This document shows positions 46,801-57,778 of a stretch of DNA of 64,000 nucleotides, in pieces. The DNA lies in the NCBI GenBank assembly GCA_001557505.1, contig LSAX01000002.1, positions 372,001 through 436,000 of the forward strand. The letters are read 5' to 3'. Position numbers and translations under genes: made by a program. How positions within the stretch are numbered: position 1 is the stretch's first letter; each line of letters begins with the position of its first letter. Under the pieces are notes generated by a model that was not told where the DNA came from, searched no databases, and saw nothing but the letters and a program-made list of their open reading frames with translations. This stretch comes from Reticulascus tulasneorum. Its lineage: Eukaryota > Ascomycota > Sordariomycetes > Glomerellales > Reticulascaceae.

Positions 46801-48992
46801 CCAGGGTCTGTGAGACCTCAGTTGAAGTGGCGCCATGAGAAAAGGCTGCCTCAAACAGTTTCCACGCGTCGATTTCACCGCGAGCCATGGCCAAACACTG
46901 GGTTTTGAGGTACTGCTGGAGTGGCTCGTTGCGTTTTGCAAGGAGTGAAGCCGACTCGTGCGATAACAATCTTGTGATACCGGACCTGGCTGACTCTTCA
47001 TCTGAAAGACGCAGGAGAGACTCGATCCAAGTCTTCCATATCGTGGTGTAAGCAGCCATTTGAGATGTGTTGCTTCCTAAGAAAGCAATACAGCTGACCA
47101 ACTCCGCGAATGAGCGAGAGGCCACGAGCAATTCCATGCGATCTCTCCCTTCTCGGAGGAGGAAATCCTCGAGTGCTGTTACAGACTGCCCGGACTCCCA
47201 TAAGTGAGGCGCGCCCTTGCCGACACTGGACAGGATTGCTGCGGCACCAAATGGTTTAAGATTCCGGTTGCCTAGGAGCTCCAGACAGGATGTTATGATC
47301 TTCCTGGAGGGGTTTTCTGTAGCATTGGCGACTTGAGTCTGCAAGGATCTATTCTCCAACTGGATTTGGCCGACAAGCGCGAACCATCGATTCCCTTCCT
47401 CCGCTATTGACTCTTGGGATTTCTGGTAATCTTTTGAAACCTCTGGAAGTGAGTTGGAGATCCTAGACCCAAACGAAATAGCAAGTCGGTCCCACTCAGC
47501 AGTGATGGTATCTGACACCTCTTTAATAGATGACTCGGCACCGACGAAGTATACCTCGACGAGCACAGCCAGCTTATTTGAACCGCCTATCTCCCATGCG
47601 GAGTTCTCGGGAGTGGGAAAGATGAAGTGATTGGTGAGGGGGAACAGATTGTCCTGTAAGAACGTATCAAATGGGCTGTCAAGGGGAAGAAGGTGAATAA
47701 AATGCTTCGCAATATGAGCATAAGATGTCCACGCCACCGGAGCGTGCATTCGTGGCTCCTCTCGACTTGAGATTCCTAGTCTCATGGAAGTCAAGATTCC
47801 AGCAGCAGCAGCAATGGTGATTTGCTCCCGAGGGATCACTAGAATGAGCTGCTCCAAGAATTCCCAGAATTTCACAGCACTGCCCTGTGAGCCTCTTTCG
47901 AGCAAATTGTGTAGGCGCGATATGGGCGATCGCTTCTCAGTGGACGAGGCAGACCAAATCTCGGGAAACTTCTGAGTTAGCCTGGTCAGGACTCGGACAT
48001 ACTCAATGGCCGAGCCAGCCTGACTGCTCTTCAGCCCTTCAGAGACAAAAATCTTCTTCAGTCGAGCCGCTTGCGGAGTCAAAGAATCCATCCGCTTCTC
48101 AAGACATATCCAGAGAAGCTGACAGGCGGCTTTTCTTACAGTGGAATCATTGAAGGTGGCACTTTTCCAGACCTTGTCTTCGGAGAAGAACTTGTCATAG
48201 GCCTCCTGCTGCTTATCAATATCTGCTTGATCCAGCTTCTGGAGAAGGCCGAGAACTAAGAAGAGGCTGCCTCCAACAACGCGAAAGTATTTAGCTTCCG
48301 CGTCATCGGCGGTAGTAGATCTCTCATCACTGAGCGTGTCCTGCGTTTCCTGTATAGCATCTGTCGCATATTCTAGTATCTGCGGCTGGCATTTCTTCCA
48401 GAACAGAATCACCTTCTCCGAACTGTTGAGGAACGACGAGAGCCCGTCGTTGGCAGCCCGGGACACGACTCTGTCCTTGTCATATAGACCGGCAAGCCAA
48501 GATCCCACAATCTGGGGAACATGTTTTTCCATGCGCTTCCGAGCCGATTTCATCAACTCGAACTGCAGAGAGTGGGAAAGTTCGCGAACTCTTCGAGAAT
48601 TGTCTATTGATACACGAGGGTATAGTTGAACCTGTTACATACATTACCAACTGATCAAGAGTCATATCCCAAGCACAAGGAGAACGCACCCACGCTTCCA
48701 GGATAGCCTCCTCCGTGCCTCCATCTTGCTCGTATGGATGAACTTGTACGTATGCCACCAAATCCTCCAAAGCCTTCGACTTTGTTGTGCTGTCCTTCTT
48801 CAGTAGGTTCTTGAACGAAACAACAACGTTCGCATCCGATATCGAGGAGAGATCAGGTGGTTCGGCCAAGTACGACAGGCCGCTGCCGGTCGAGGCTGAG
48901 GAGAAGGCGCCAAAGCCGATTCCTGTTCGTGCAGGACTCCCAAAGGCCTTCCCACCGGATGGTCGGCCCACCTTGCCCTGAGCACGCGACAT
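43855..48992 (-). CDS. LTN1: E3 ubiquitin ligase listerin (ribosome quality control)
   Basis: Five exons on the minus strand, 48690-48992, 46515-48631, 44993-46455, 44185-44945 and 43855-44118, give 1635 aa, a normal listerin length. The N-terminus (MSRAQGKVGRPSGGKAFGS) and the VSFKNLLKKDSTTKSKALED segment are typical of the family. A long HEAT-like helical region follows. The C-terminus is a RING with CAIC, CQTC, H..C and CPLC pairs (CAICYSIISTDKKMPDKRCQ...). Ltn1 binds 60S subunits with stalled nascent chains and ubiquitinates them for degradation. It shares a divergent promoter region with the large repeat protein. Confidence 0.95.
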
Positions 48993-50139
48993 GATTCGAC
49001 AGTCTAAGCCCAGCGATGCGATATACGGAGTTGTTGGCGCAGTGTGATAACAGAAACGGAAGGTTGTCGAATCCGTGGACGGCTTTCAGGACGGTCTAGA
49101 CCCTAGGATTACCTTGGCGGGGGCGAATCCCATGCGCACACAAATATTGCTCACTAATGAAACTAGGGAAATCGAAGAAAAGAAGAACCAAAAGATTAGC
49201 TTAGCTCCTTGCTGGAGGACAGCTGTTGTGCGAAACAAAGGGTGATTATAAAGGAACTACCGGAAGCCTCAATTCAACCCCTTCAGGGACAGCCTTAGCC
49301 TTGGCGGTAGTTGACTCAGGCCGACATGAAATTTGGGAATTTGCTTCCCCCACCATCCTTTGCCGATGTTGTCATACCTACTAGGTAGTACCTAATTACT
49401 AGGTAGGTACATAGGTTCCTTTTAATTACGGTGTCTCGCACGTGACCACCCTTCGCTGACTGGGACTGCGGAGTCGGCCAAGCTTATCCTCAAAGTTCCA
49501 TTGGCCCGCTAAAGCCACAGTTGGAGGCTCCGCCAAGTGCGCTGGAGTTTAGCAGGGGTAGTACCCACTCTTCGGGGGTGTTCGGCGGTTTCAAGCGTTA
49601 TCATCCCTCTCTTTACCCCGCATCGAAACCCTGCAGTGGACCCAAATGGTGGTGGAGGCCATGGCAGGCAGTGTTGGTCCTCACCCTGAAAGCGGTAACC
49701 GCGGAACCCCCCAATTCAGCGCCATTCTATTCCCGAGTCCATTCTACTTCTGCTCGTCCAGACCCGCGTATCCCTCTCCTCGAAGTTGAAGTGCCGTTGT
49801 CTCTTCCTCTAACCTGGTTGTAGATGTTGTGGATGGTATCTTTGAATCTCTCTCCACTTCGTTTGCAAGTCTATTGTGGACTGCCGCCTATGCAGCCGCT
49901 CCATCTCTGCGACTTTATTCCCTTGTCCTCATCCTGTAAGTTTGCTGGTTCACCATTCACGTGCCTTTCCGCAACACCATCTGCCACCGTCGTCATCATC
50001 TCCCTCTCCGCACCCTCCGCACTCTCAAGCGGTTGCGATCGTCTATGACCCATTACATTCTCACACTCTTACTTCGTACTAACAAACCCCTCTTCTTCAG
50101 TATCGATAGCATGATAGAGGAGCATAGCTGCCGTTCATT
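48993..50139. other. Divergent promoter region with a 5' UTR intron
   Basis: This region holds the promoters of LTN1 and the repeat protein. It contains a cluster of TAGGTAGG/CCTACTAGG motifs at 49376-49420. The rightward leader appears to contain an intron (annotated separately). No further gene is supported. Confidence 0.6.
49936..50100 (+). other. Probable 5' UTR intron of the repeat protein gene
   Basis: GTAAGT donor at 49936, perfect TACTAAC branch point at about 50077 and CTTCTTCAG acceptor ending at 50100. The next exon has an in-frame TAG before the ATG at 50140, so the intron is in the leader, not the coding part. Confidence 0.6.
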
Positions 50140-53100
50140 ATGCTGTCCACCGTTTCCCACTCCTCGCCTCGGGCGAGGGCCTTCCATGCCGGCAGGATCT
50201 CCTCAATGAGGATCCTCGGACCCTCGAGTACGGCTTTGAACAAAGGCCGTCATCGACAGCAGACTCGAGGATTCCGCTTCGGCATGTGGTCATCTCACCT
50301 CGATCCCGAATTCCACCGGGAGATCCGCCGTCGCACTCGAGCCGTAAAATACAAGTACATGGAGTCGCTGAACAGGAGGCTATCGTGGGACCAGCACCCT
50401 CTTGCCGAAGATCCGAAAGTTGCTATTAAGAAGATAATGGCGCAATACTGGAATTCCAGTGGGCGGGGAGGCAGGTACATCAATGTGGAAAGGGTTAAGT
50501 CCTGGTCCGACGAGTTCTCCGGTGCCCGGCCGGGTCGCAACATCGAAGACGTCGAGCGAAGTGCCATCAATAATCTATTCCAAGGAAACGGAACGGCGGC
50601 GTATGAGTACGATGTATGGCAGACACCCCTGCGAAACATCCGGAATTATCTTGCGCGTACTGTTACCCTAGATTCCTCGTCGGAAAGCAGGGCATCCAAG
50701 CAGTCCAAAGGGGATACCCTAGATGGAGACTACGAGATTGATCCGATTACGAATCGCAAAGTGTGGTCATCTCAAAATTCGGGGTCTGATTCAAACATTG
50801 CAGTCAAAACGTTTAAATCTTATCGTTCAGCGTTCGCGGACTCTGTTGGCGCCAAGGCCGATGAGAATGCGGAGGCATTCCATTCCGATGGCCCACCTCC
50901 TGCTGCGGAACTTCACAAGTATAGTCAAGTCAAGATCGATGTTTCGCCCTGGGATGGGGCTGATCCGCAATCTTTGGCTACTACCCCCCATCAGTCAAGC
51001 GAATCTCCGGCATATGCAGACCTGGACAAATACAAACCGGTAATGCATGCCTCAGCTCACGCGGACGGTGTCGAAGAACCCAAATATGACGATCTGTCCC
51101 GGTACAGACCAACTGAATTCACGGAATCCTCAGCAGCTGACGAGTCCATGCCCAAATACACCGACCTTGATAAGTACGGGCCTTCGACACACATCGAGAC
51201 AGGTGCATCACAAGATCCCGCGCCTCAGTATGAGGATCTTGGAAAATACGGCCCTGTGATGCACCAAGAAGATGTACAGCCTTCAAATGCTGGACCCAAA
51301 TACAAGGATCTCGGCAAGTACGGACCCGTTATGTACAACGAGTCTGTTACGGTTGGGGACCCAGCTCCATTGTACGATGATCTAGATAAGTATGTGCCTG
51401 TCAAATGGAACGAACCAGATGGTTTGAAACCTTTAACGGCCGAAGAGTTATCGAAACAATACGACGATTTGGACAAGTACGGTCCGGTTCGATGGAACGA
51501 GCCTGATGGCTTCGCACCGATTCACCCCGAGGAAGCCTCGAAAGCATATGCTGACCTCGGAAAGTACGGGCCATTTGCGCACAATGAACCTGACGGAAAG
51601 CCTCTACAAGACATGGCAGCGTCCGAAGAATATACTGACCTTGGGAAATATGGGCCGTTCGTACACAATGAGCCTGACGGGAAGCCTCTGCAAGAAATGG
51701 CAGCTTCCGAAGAATATACTGACCTTGGGAAGTATATGCCATTTGCACACAATGAGCCTGACGGAAAGGCTCCACAAGAAGTTGAATCCCTGGCCCGGCA
51801 GAGCGAGATGAGCGGGTACAAACCATACCAATACAATGAACCCGATGGCCAGCCGCCACAACAGTTGGAAGAGCATACCAATGCTGGAGAAACGAAGAAT
51901 TATGGAGCATATCGCTACAACGAGCCTGATGGTCAGCCCATCGGGCAGCCCGATGGAGTAGCCAACAGTCTGCGCGAATTTGACTTGAAAGCCGCGAGCC
52001 TCGAAGCAGCGCAGCCTGCTACGAGCTGGCTCGGCAAGGTCAACTCTTTCTTCTCGAGTGAGTTGGAACAAGAACGAGCAGAAGACCTGGATCTTCTACG
52101 AGCTAGCGATATTCGAGCTAGAATAAACCCACGAGCACTCTCGTCGGAGAGTCGTAGCAATAGTGCAAAGCACCCATCAAGAGAAATGCTAGCAAGCGAG
52201 AAGTCTCGTCACGAAAACGAATGGGATGCCGCAAGTAACGAGGCGCGGTCTGCCGTCCTGAAGTCCAAAACAATGGCCAAGACAGACGATCTTCTTTCCA
52301 CTGCTCGTGCATGGACCGGTAACTTTATTAAAGACTTCCCGGAGGAGTTCTCTCGGTCATGGACAGCTCTGTTACAACCGAAGGCGAACAGTTCGTCATT
52401 TGATGCTGAATACGAGCAACGTATTCAGGCAAAGGCCCAAAATGCCGAGAAAGGAGAAATAGAGTTCGCCTCTTTTGATGAGAGCTTCCCTAAACTCGAG
52501 CCGGCCCTGAATCGTCGCGCTTCGTTCAATGCGAAGAATACCCGTCTTGCCCGTATGCAAGCGCAAATGGATCCCTACTCGACTGACCCGCAGGGACTAG
52601 AGCTGAGTTTCGCACACGAGTGCGGGGGCAGGGCTACTATGCCAGCCTTTGTCAGAACATACGGGACAGTAGCTACGAGTGCGCTCGAATCAGCTGACGC
52701 CACGCAAACAGCCAGTGAGGAACTGAAAGTCGAAAAAAAGCAGCGGGACCGAAATCTTGTCTCGGAGATCCGAAGTATCTACGAGGACGTATACGGCAAA
52801 ATTGATGCCGGACACCGACCAGCTACAGTTTCTATGGCCTCGGCTCCCGCAGAGGTTCCCGTCGCACAACCGGCGGAGCAGCCATTGGAGTCCGCGCGAG
52901 AGGGACCGGCCGAGCCGACGGTTTATAAGATCCTTGCGTACGACCCGACCATGCAGACAATCAACACGGCTGAGACTACATCAATTGTCGCAGACTCTGC
53001 CACTCCACTTACACCAGCCGAGGTCTTACTCCGACTGTCGAATCCTGCCAAGTTCTTCCCTCACTTCTCGCCACTTCAGGCACAAGGATATGAGATCGTT

Positions 53101-53553
53101 TCTGGCAGCGGCGACGTACTCGTGTTCCGAAAGGTGCGTGACGCGGCCGAGATTCGACAGGAGCCCGCCATAGCGACTGCGACTACCACGATGGAACCAC
53201 CTGCTCCCACCCAGGCCGCACCAAGGGTGAATCCCATCGATATGATGGGCAGCCGCCCGGTTCTCCCAAGCACGGGCAATTTTGCCAGCCCAACTGGGTT
53301 TGTCAATTATAATTATCCTGGGGCAGAGGCGGGAAACAAACCCCCGCCACCGTTCCGGTCGATGATCGATGTTCGACGCGAGGAGCCAGTGTTCAGCGGC
53401 GCTAAATCCGAACAACGATCCAAGAAGCAGAGCTTCGGCAAGAGAATGATCGTCGGTGCGGCATGGGTTGCTGGCATCTCGTATGCTCTGGGCGTAGTCG
53501 GCGAATATTTCGCAACCGGCGGCGCCGACGGCCTTGGTCCGAAGGGGTTCTAA
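50140..53553 (+). CDS. Large putative mitochondrial protein with YxDLxKYxP repeats
   Basis: A single exon of 1137 aa. The first 45 residues are basic, Ser-rich and lack acids until about position 56, like a mitochondrial presequence. A conserved block follows (FRFGMWSSHLDPEFHREIRR). Residues about 290-610 hold 12-13 imperfect repeats of roughly 23-30 residues with the core Y-x-D-L-x-K-Y-x-P, and in the later ones NEPDG. A further conserved block lies near LLRLSNPAKFFPHFSPLQ. A single TM segment near residues 1103-1124 (MIVGAAWVAGISYALGVV) lies close to the C-terminus. I recognise the protein as conserved in filamentous ascomycetes but know no function. The role and inner-membrane location are inferred. 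Confidence 0.85.
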   Translation: MLSTVSHSSPRARAFHAGRISSMRILGPSSTALNKGRHRQQTRGFRFGMWSSHLDPEFHREIRRRTRAVKYKYMESLNRRLSWDQHPLAEDPKVAIKKIMAQYWNSSGRGGRYINVERVKSWSDEFSGARPGRNIEDVERSAINNLFQGNGTAAYEYDVWQTPLRNIRNYLARTVTLDSSSESRASKQSKGDTLDGDYEIDPITNRKVWSSQNSGSDSNIAVKTFKSYRSAFADSVGAKADENAEAFHSDGPPPAAELHKYSQVKIDVSPWDGADPQSLATTPHQSSESPAYADLDKYKPVMHASAHADGVEEPKYDDLSRYRPTEFTESSAADESMPKYTDLDKYGPSTHIETGASQDPAPQYEDLGKYGPVMHQEDVQPSNAGPKYKDLGKYGPVMYNESVTVGDPAPLYDDLDKYVPVKWNEPDGLKPLTAEELSKQYDDLDKYGPVRWNEPDGFAPIHPEEASKAYADLGKYGPFAHNEPDGKPLQDMAASEEYTDLGKYGPFVHNEPDGKPLQEMAASEEYTDLGKYMPFAHNEPDGKAPQEVESLARQSEMSGYKPYQYNEPDGQPPQQLEEHTNAGETKNYGAYRYNEPDGQPIGQPDGVANSLREFDLKAASLEAAQPATSWLGKVNSFFSSELEQERAEDLDLLRASDIRARINPRALSSESRSNSAKHPSREMLASEKSRHENEWDAASNEARSAVLKSKTMAKTDDLLSTARAWTGNFIKDFPEEFSRSWTALLQPKANSSSFDAEYEQRIQAKAQNAEKGEIEFASFDESFPKLEPALNRRASFNAKNTRLARMQAQMDPYSTDPQGLELSFAHECGGRATMPAFVRTYGTVATSALESADATQTASEELKVEKKQRDRNLVSEIRSIYEDVYGKIDAGHRPATVSMASAPAEVPVAQPAEQPLESAREGPAEPTVYKILAYDPTMQTINTAETTSIVADSATPLTPAEVLLRLSNPAKFFPHFSPLQAQGYEIVSGSGDVLVFRKVRDAAEIRQEPAIATATTTMEPPAPTQAAPRVNPIDMMGSRPVLPSTGNFASPTGFVNYNYPGAEAGNKPPPPFRSMIDVRREEPVFSGAKSEQRSKKQSFGKRMIVGAAWVAGISYALGVVGEYFATGGADGLGPKGF
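51009..51966 (+). repeat. Coding repeat array, YxDLxKYxP...NEPDG
   Basis: Twelve clear repeat units. Units near 51540-51780 are nearly identical at DNA level (about 84-nt period), which suggests recent duplication. Earlier units are more diverged and lack NEPDG. Confidence 0.88.
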
Positions 53554-54066
53554 GCATATCACTCGAGCATCATTACGTGTTTTCCTGTTATCATGGGATG
53601 GATTTTGGTATATCACACAGCCGAAGAGCTTGCAGCTCTTTGGTAATGGGCAAACGATAGCACATGCAGCGGGTTTGCATTGGATAGGGCATCATGGATC
53701 ATACGATATGTACCAACACTAGCCTTAGCAGCGGACGAGTCTGGTTATCTTTGGCGTCATTCTACCCTACTTTTGCTCTGTCTGGGATGCTTGTTTCTAG
53801 CAAAAGGTATAGGAACAAAGCTCCCCCAAGTCTGTAGTACAAATATCGAGGTTCACCGTTCTTTCAAATTTTTGTATTGCGTGCCAATTGAGGCCTGCCA
53901 TGAATGCAATTTAACGCCGTAAAAAGAAGAGGTCCTCTCCCGCCAAGCCCGTCCATGTTTTCGTAATTGTTTGCTCGTCATTTAACTCGTAACATCCCAA
54001 GTTTCCTGCAATCAAAAGATGCGCCGCCCTTCAAGTTCTCCACGCCATGGTCTGGGGGGAACCTGC
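53554..54066. other. Intergenic region
   Basis: This is the 3' flank of the large repeat protein and of the small convergent gene. No gene is supported. Confidence 0.5.
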
Positions 54067-54309
54067 TCATCGCCGCTCCGTGAAACCCGGCCCGGTCTTG
54101 TCGTCAATTTGGCTCATCTGCAGCTCCCGCTTCTGGTCTTCCTTGCTCCAGCTTTGGCGTCTGTTAAATTGAGGCTTCCAGGAGCTGGTTCTCTGAATGA
54201 CTCGGGCGGCATCGGCCGCGGCGTGCGGGGTGGTAGGCTCGGTGGGGCTGGCGAGGTTGAGGTCCGACTGGGTTGGCTGGATGGTTGTGTTTGTTTGTTG
54301 GTCAGACAT
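54067..54309 (-). CDS. Small conserved fungal protein (80 aa)
   Basis: A short, uninterrupted 80-aa reading frame. The composition is protein-like, with a Thr/Gln/Pro-rich start (MSDQQTNTTIQPTQSD) and a basic, Trp-containing core, RTSSWKPQFNRRQSWSKEDQ, followed by KRELQMSQ. Small proteins with this Trp/Ser/Lys core recur in ascomycete genomes, as far as I recall. Function unknown. No TM or signal peptide. It is probably soluble, and the Ser residues in the RxxS/W context could be phosphorylated, which is speculation. Confidence 0.7.
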   Translation of the reverse strand: MSDQQTNTTIQPTQSDLNLASPTEPTTPHAAADAARVIQRTSSWKPQFNRRQSWSKEDQKRELQMSQIDDKTGPGFTERR

Positions 54310-55078
54310 ATTGTGGTATCGGCGTTGTTCGTATTTGTGCTATTCAATGGGATATTTGATCAGTCGAGCTATCCACATAGACTCCACTCAAGAAACGGAT
54401 TGGGGCGGACGTACGTGTGTGTGTTTTGGTATAGGTGTCGAGGAAGTGTGGTATGATGTGAATTGTTTGGGAGAAGGTGAGGTAGGACAGAGAGACGAAG
54501 GAAGCTCTCTGCTTTTTATGTGCTCGCTCCCCCCCTTCCAGCTACCGTTACCTAACCTAACTGAACCCTTACTTTTGAAATCATGCAAGCAAACGTAATT
54601 GGGCAATTCTAGCCCCTCCGTCAGGCGATGATCTCAAGGTCACCATGCAGGCTTGCCACCATGCTGCCATTCTTCACCCAGTTTGCGGGGTAGATCACCT
54701 TATCGGAGCTTATCGGAGACCCTGGCTCTGACGACATGGAGGTGCTATCCCTGCTGAAAGTAGAGGTCGCCGTAGCATCCTGTCCATCCTCCGACTGGGG
54801 GAATAAATTGGGCTCTGCGAGAACAAAATGGAGATGATGCGGGATTCCATTCTGAGTGAAGCCGAGGATTTATTATAATTGTGATCTCTTGTCGCTCTGG
54901 CTCGGAACGGAAGAAAAGGCGGTGCGGTGAGTTGTGCTGAATATCTGCCCACAAAGTCACGGGACTTAATCCTGTGATGCAGCCCACATAATGTCCATCA
55001 GTCAGTCAGAGCCCAGAACGATCCATGAGCATAGACAGTCCCTATATTCTCCGAACGTTACCTACAGAACGGAGCCAA
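54310..55078. other. Intergenic region
   Basis: This is the promoter of the small 80-aa gene and the 3' flank of the second histidine phosphatase. No further gene is supported. Confidence 0.5.
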
Positions 55079-55666
55079 CTACTTCTTCTCATCAACCGAT
55101 TCCTCCAGCACACCGCCCTGTCCGATGGTATAGCTTCTAAGTTCACAAGTCCCAAATATCTCCCCTTCAACCAGGTACTCAATAAACCCCCGATGGCTTA
55201 CAACAACTATGTTCTTGTACGCCCCTGAAACCTCCTCCAGCCTCGCCCTCACCCGAGCCGCCCGTCCCGTCGCACTATCGTGACTAAACGCATCGTAGTC
55301 CCAATCGGGATGACACTCCCCAAACCCAAACTGCGGGAACTTGGCCTCCAGCTCCTTCCTCGTCACGCCTAGGTTGCAGATCGCGTGGTCGTGTGTCTCG
55401 CGCAGGTCGGGCCAGATCAGGACTTCCACTGTGTGTTCCTCGGATGAGGTGCCCGAGAGCAAATCTTTGAATACGATCAGCGATGTTTGCAGGGTTCGCG
55501 TCATGGGCGATATGATGATCAGGTCAGGCACGACCGCGAGCGTCACGGCTTGGGCTTGCTGCACGCCAGTTTCTGTCAGAGGCGGGTCACGGTGCGCATA
55601 AGACCGGTTGACGTTGTGGAGGGCCTGGCCGTGGCGGAGAATGTGGACCCTCGGGACGTCGGACAT
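55079..55666 (-). CDS. Histidine phosphatase (phosphoglycerate mutase-like) protein
   Basis: A single exon of 195 aa. VHILRHGQALHN gives the RHG motif (His12). It is followed by AHRDPPLTETGVQQA, SPMTRTLQTS (the substrate-side Arg region), and the second His in IVVVSHRGF. It is a branch-1 histidine phosphatase, likely cytosolic, substrate unknown. It shares the HRDPPLT block with the gene at 23676-24326 but is otherwise well diverged. The tail is short and acidic/basic (LEESVDEKK). Confidence 0.88.
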   Translation of the reverse strand: MSDVPRVHILRHGQALHNVNRSYAHRDPPLTETGVQQAQAVTLAVVPDLIIISPMTRTLQTSLIVFKDLLSGTSSEEHTVEVLIWPDLRETHDHAICNLGVTRKELEAKFPQFGFGECHPDWDYDAFSHDSATGRAARVRARLEEVSGAYKNIVVVSHRGFIEYLVEGEIFGTCELRSYTIGQGGVLEESVDEKK

Positions 55667-56223
55667 TGTGATTTATAACTGCATGGCCGAGGTAAGTGAT
55701 GAAATCCCAAAGGGCGGTGCTTGCGCGCTTGGAGGACGGCAAGGATGAGTATGAATAGGAGGATGAGTTTATACCATTGGAGAAAATATTGTGCAGAGGC
55801 GAGTAAGATCCGTACCAATCACTAGGATGGCCACTGTCGGTCTCCAGTTATTCAGGCACGGGAGCAGTTCAGCAAATTAGCCCAGCTCAGTCTCGACAAC
55901 GAATCAATCCCCTAGCGGGCGGTATTGAACATAACTTTATTCATGCATTTCCTAACATGGTCACTTTTTCTACGCTTGACCAATATCCATTCATGAGTAG
56001 TAGCCCTTTCCTCGCGTGATGCCGAACGACAAACTAGTGGACGTCTCCCAACTCCTCCGAGGGACGGCGACATCCAAAGGGGGAAACATAATCTGGAGGA
56101 GAAACAAAAAAACAGGACGCCTTGCGCTATGCAGGTATAGAACACTGGAGGTAATGGGGAGCACTGGTACTATGGACAGGGAAAGGGTATGATCTCGAAG
56201 ACTTATTCCAAACAGAGGTTCCA
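55667..56223. other. Intergenic region
   Basis: This is the upstream region of the leftward histidine phosphatase and the 3' flank of the FHA gene. Part of it looks coding only if the FHA gene's last intron is left unspliced, which I reject. Confidence 0.5.
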
Positions 56224-57778
56224 TCATGGGGTTCGTGGACGTTTCCAGTAATATTGCTGACATGCTGTTAGAATCACGACAATGAGAAAGAGAAGGGGAG
56301 AGTAAGCTATGATGTACCTTGTGTTGTTTTCGGCAGTTTCTCAAACTCGGCTTCCGCAGCCCGTCCACCACCGCCGCCCGTCTTTGCTCGTCAACATCTG
56401 TCTCTGGGATGTAGTAATATTCGCTCTCCAACGGCTTGCCCGCGGCGTCCTTGCCCTGGCGGGGAATGGTGCCAATGCAAATAGACTCTTCAATGATGCT
56501 TCGAAGCTGGTCCTTCGTGAGGTCTTGCTTCTCCTCGGTTGGGAGGTTGGCCATGATTGTCGAGAGAGGCGTCGACGACAGGCGAGAAAACGCGAGCTGG
56601 TTTATGACGTGATTGGTTACAGCAGGATTTACAACCGGCTTGGGAGATTCTGACGCGGAGACTGTGTGGGAGGTGCTTGATTCTTCCGACAAGGAGGAAA
56701 GACGCGAGCGTTTGGGGGAGGCGTATTTTGGAGATGCTGCGGTGGTAATTGAAGCCATTCGGTTGGAGATGTTGGCTCCGAAGGGGCCAAAAGAGTGGAT
56801 TATCGGATCATTCTCCTCGTCCGGGTCGTTCTCGTCCGGTTCGCTCAGGTCGGAAGAGAACGAGTTCGTCATTTCTGTCACGAAACTCACGCCAACATCC
56901 GCTAGCCCACCGGGTTTCGGCAACTCCTGTTCATCGGCACTGCCATCCTCGTAGATCTGAACCTGGTCTCCGGTATCCGGAAGCAACGACTGCAGCTTTT
57001 GCGAACTGCTCATGGTAGCGGGGGTTGGACTCTCGGGAGATTCGATTCGCGTCGCCCTTCGTAAAGGGCTCGACTGCAGCAACGCCGACGCGCCAGCTCT
57101 CGAACGCGGCGAATCATCCCACGAGGAGTCGGAAAGATTCGCGAGAGCATCACGTCCATCTTTCTTCGGCCATTGAATCATCACACGCGCGTCTTGCACG
57201 TCCAACATAATCTCGGTACCCTCCGTCTCGGATGTGAACGAATCGCCCTTCAGCAGCTCCCACGTCCGACCCTGGCAGTGCAGCTTCAGCCCGTTCCAGC
57301 CATTGCATATGATTTCGATCTTGTTCGGCTCCAGCGGCGTGGAGGCGGGGACGTAGCGTGTTTTCACGTGGATACGCGACACGAGACGGTTGGCAGAGAG
57401 CTGGTAATGCGAGGAGTTGCTGGAGCGGCCCATGAGCAGCGTCTCGCCGTTCTCGTTGAGCTCAATTGACGGCACGGCAGAGAGAGGTGCTCGCTCGGAA
57501 ACGGAGGAGAGAGTTCGTGACAAGCCGGGTCTCTGCACGCGTGGCGGGGAGGACGAGAGGATGCCGGTACTGGATGTCGGTATCGGCGTGGGATATTTGA
57601 GATAGGCGGTGGTATTTCCTATGGAGCCGGCCCTCGCCTGTCGTTTGAGAGGACGTGGGAAGCCGGGCGAGGAGGAGAGAGGCTCGAATGGGGGGAGTAG
57701 CGTTGGGGCTGGACGCTTCATGCCCGCCGACGGCAGCGATGGTTCCGGCATCTTGGATTGGGGAGACGAGTCCATCAT
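56224..57778 (-). CDS. FHA-domain nuclear protein (Tos4/Plm2-like)
   Basis: Two exons on the minus strand, 56318-57778 and 56224-56256, give 497 aa. The last exon is only 33 nt and encodes QYYWKRPRTP, which completes the conserved end RKQHKQYYWKRP. The FHA domain spans about residues 104-205, with the canonical phosphothreonine-binding residues in MGRSSNSSHYQL, VSRIHV and NGLKL. Flanks are Ser/Pro-rich and carry many potential phosphorylation sites. The layout resembles fungal Tos4/Plm2-type FHA proteins, chromatin-associated factors of the G1/S and DNA-damage programme, but the exact orthology is unproved. Unspliced, the frame would stay open into an unrelated tail. Confidence 0.82.

Noticed and set aside
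54545..54562. CCTAACCTAACT, telomere-like
   Set aside because: Only two short imperfect units, in ordinary promoter sequence.
55991..57778. 595-aa unspliced version of the FHA protein
   Set aside because: Splicing at 56257-56317 restores the conserved end; the extra tail is intron plus 3' flank.
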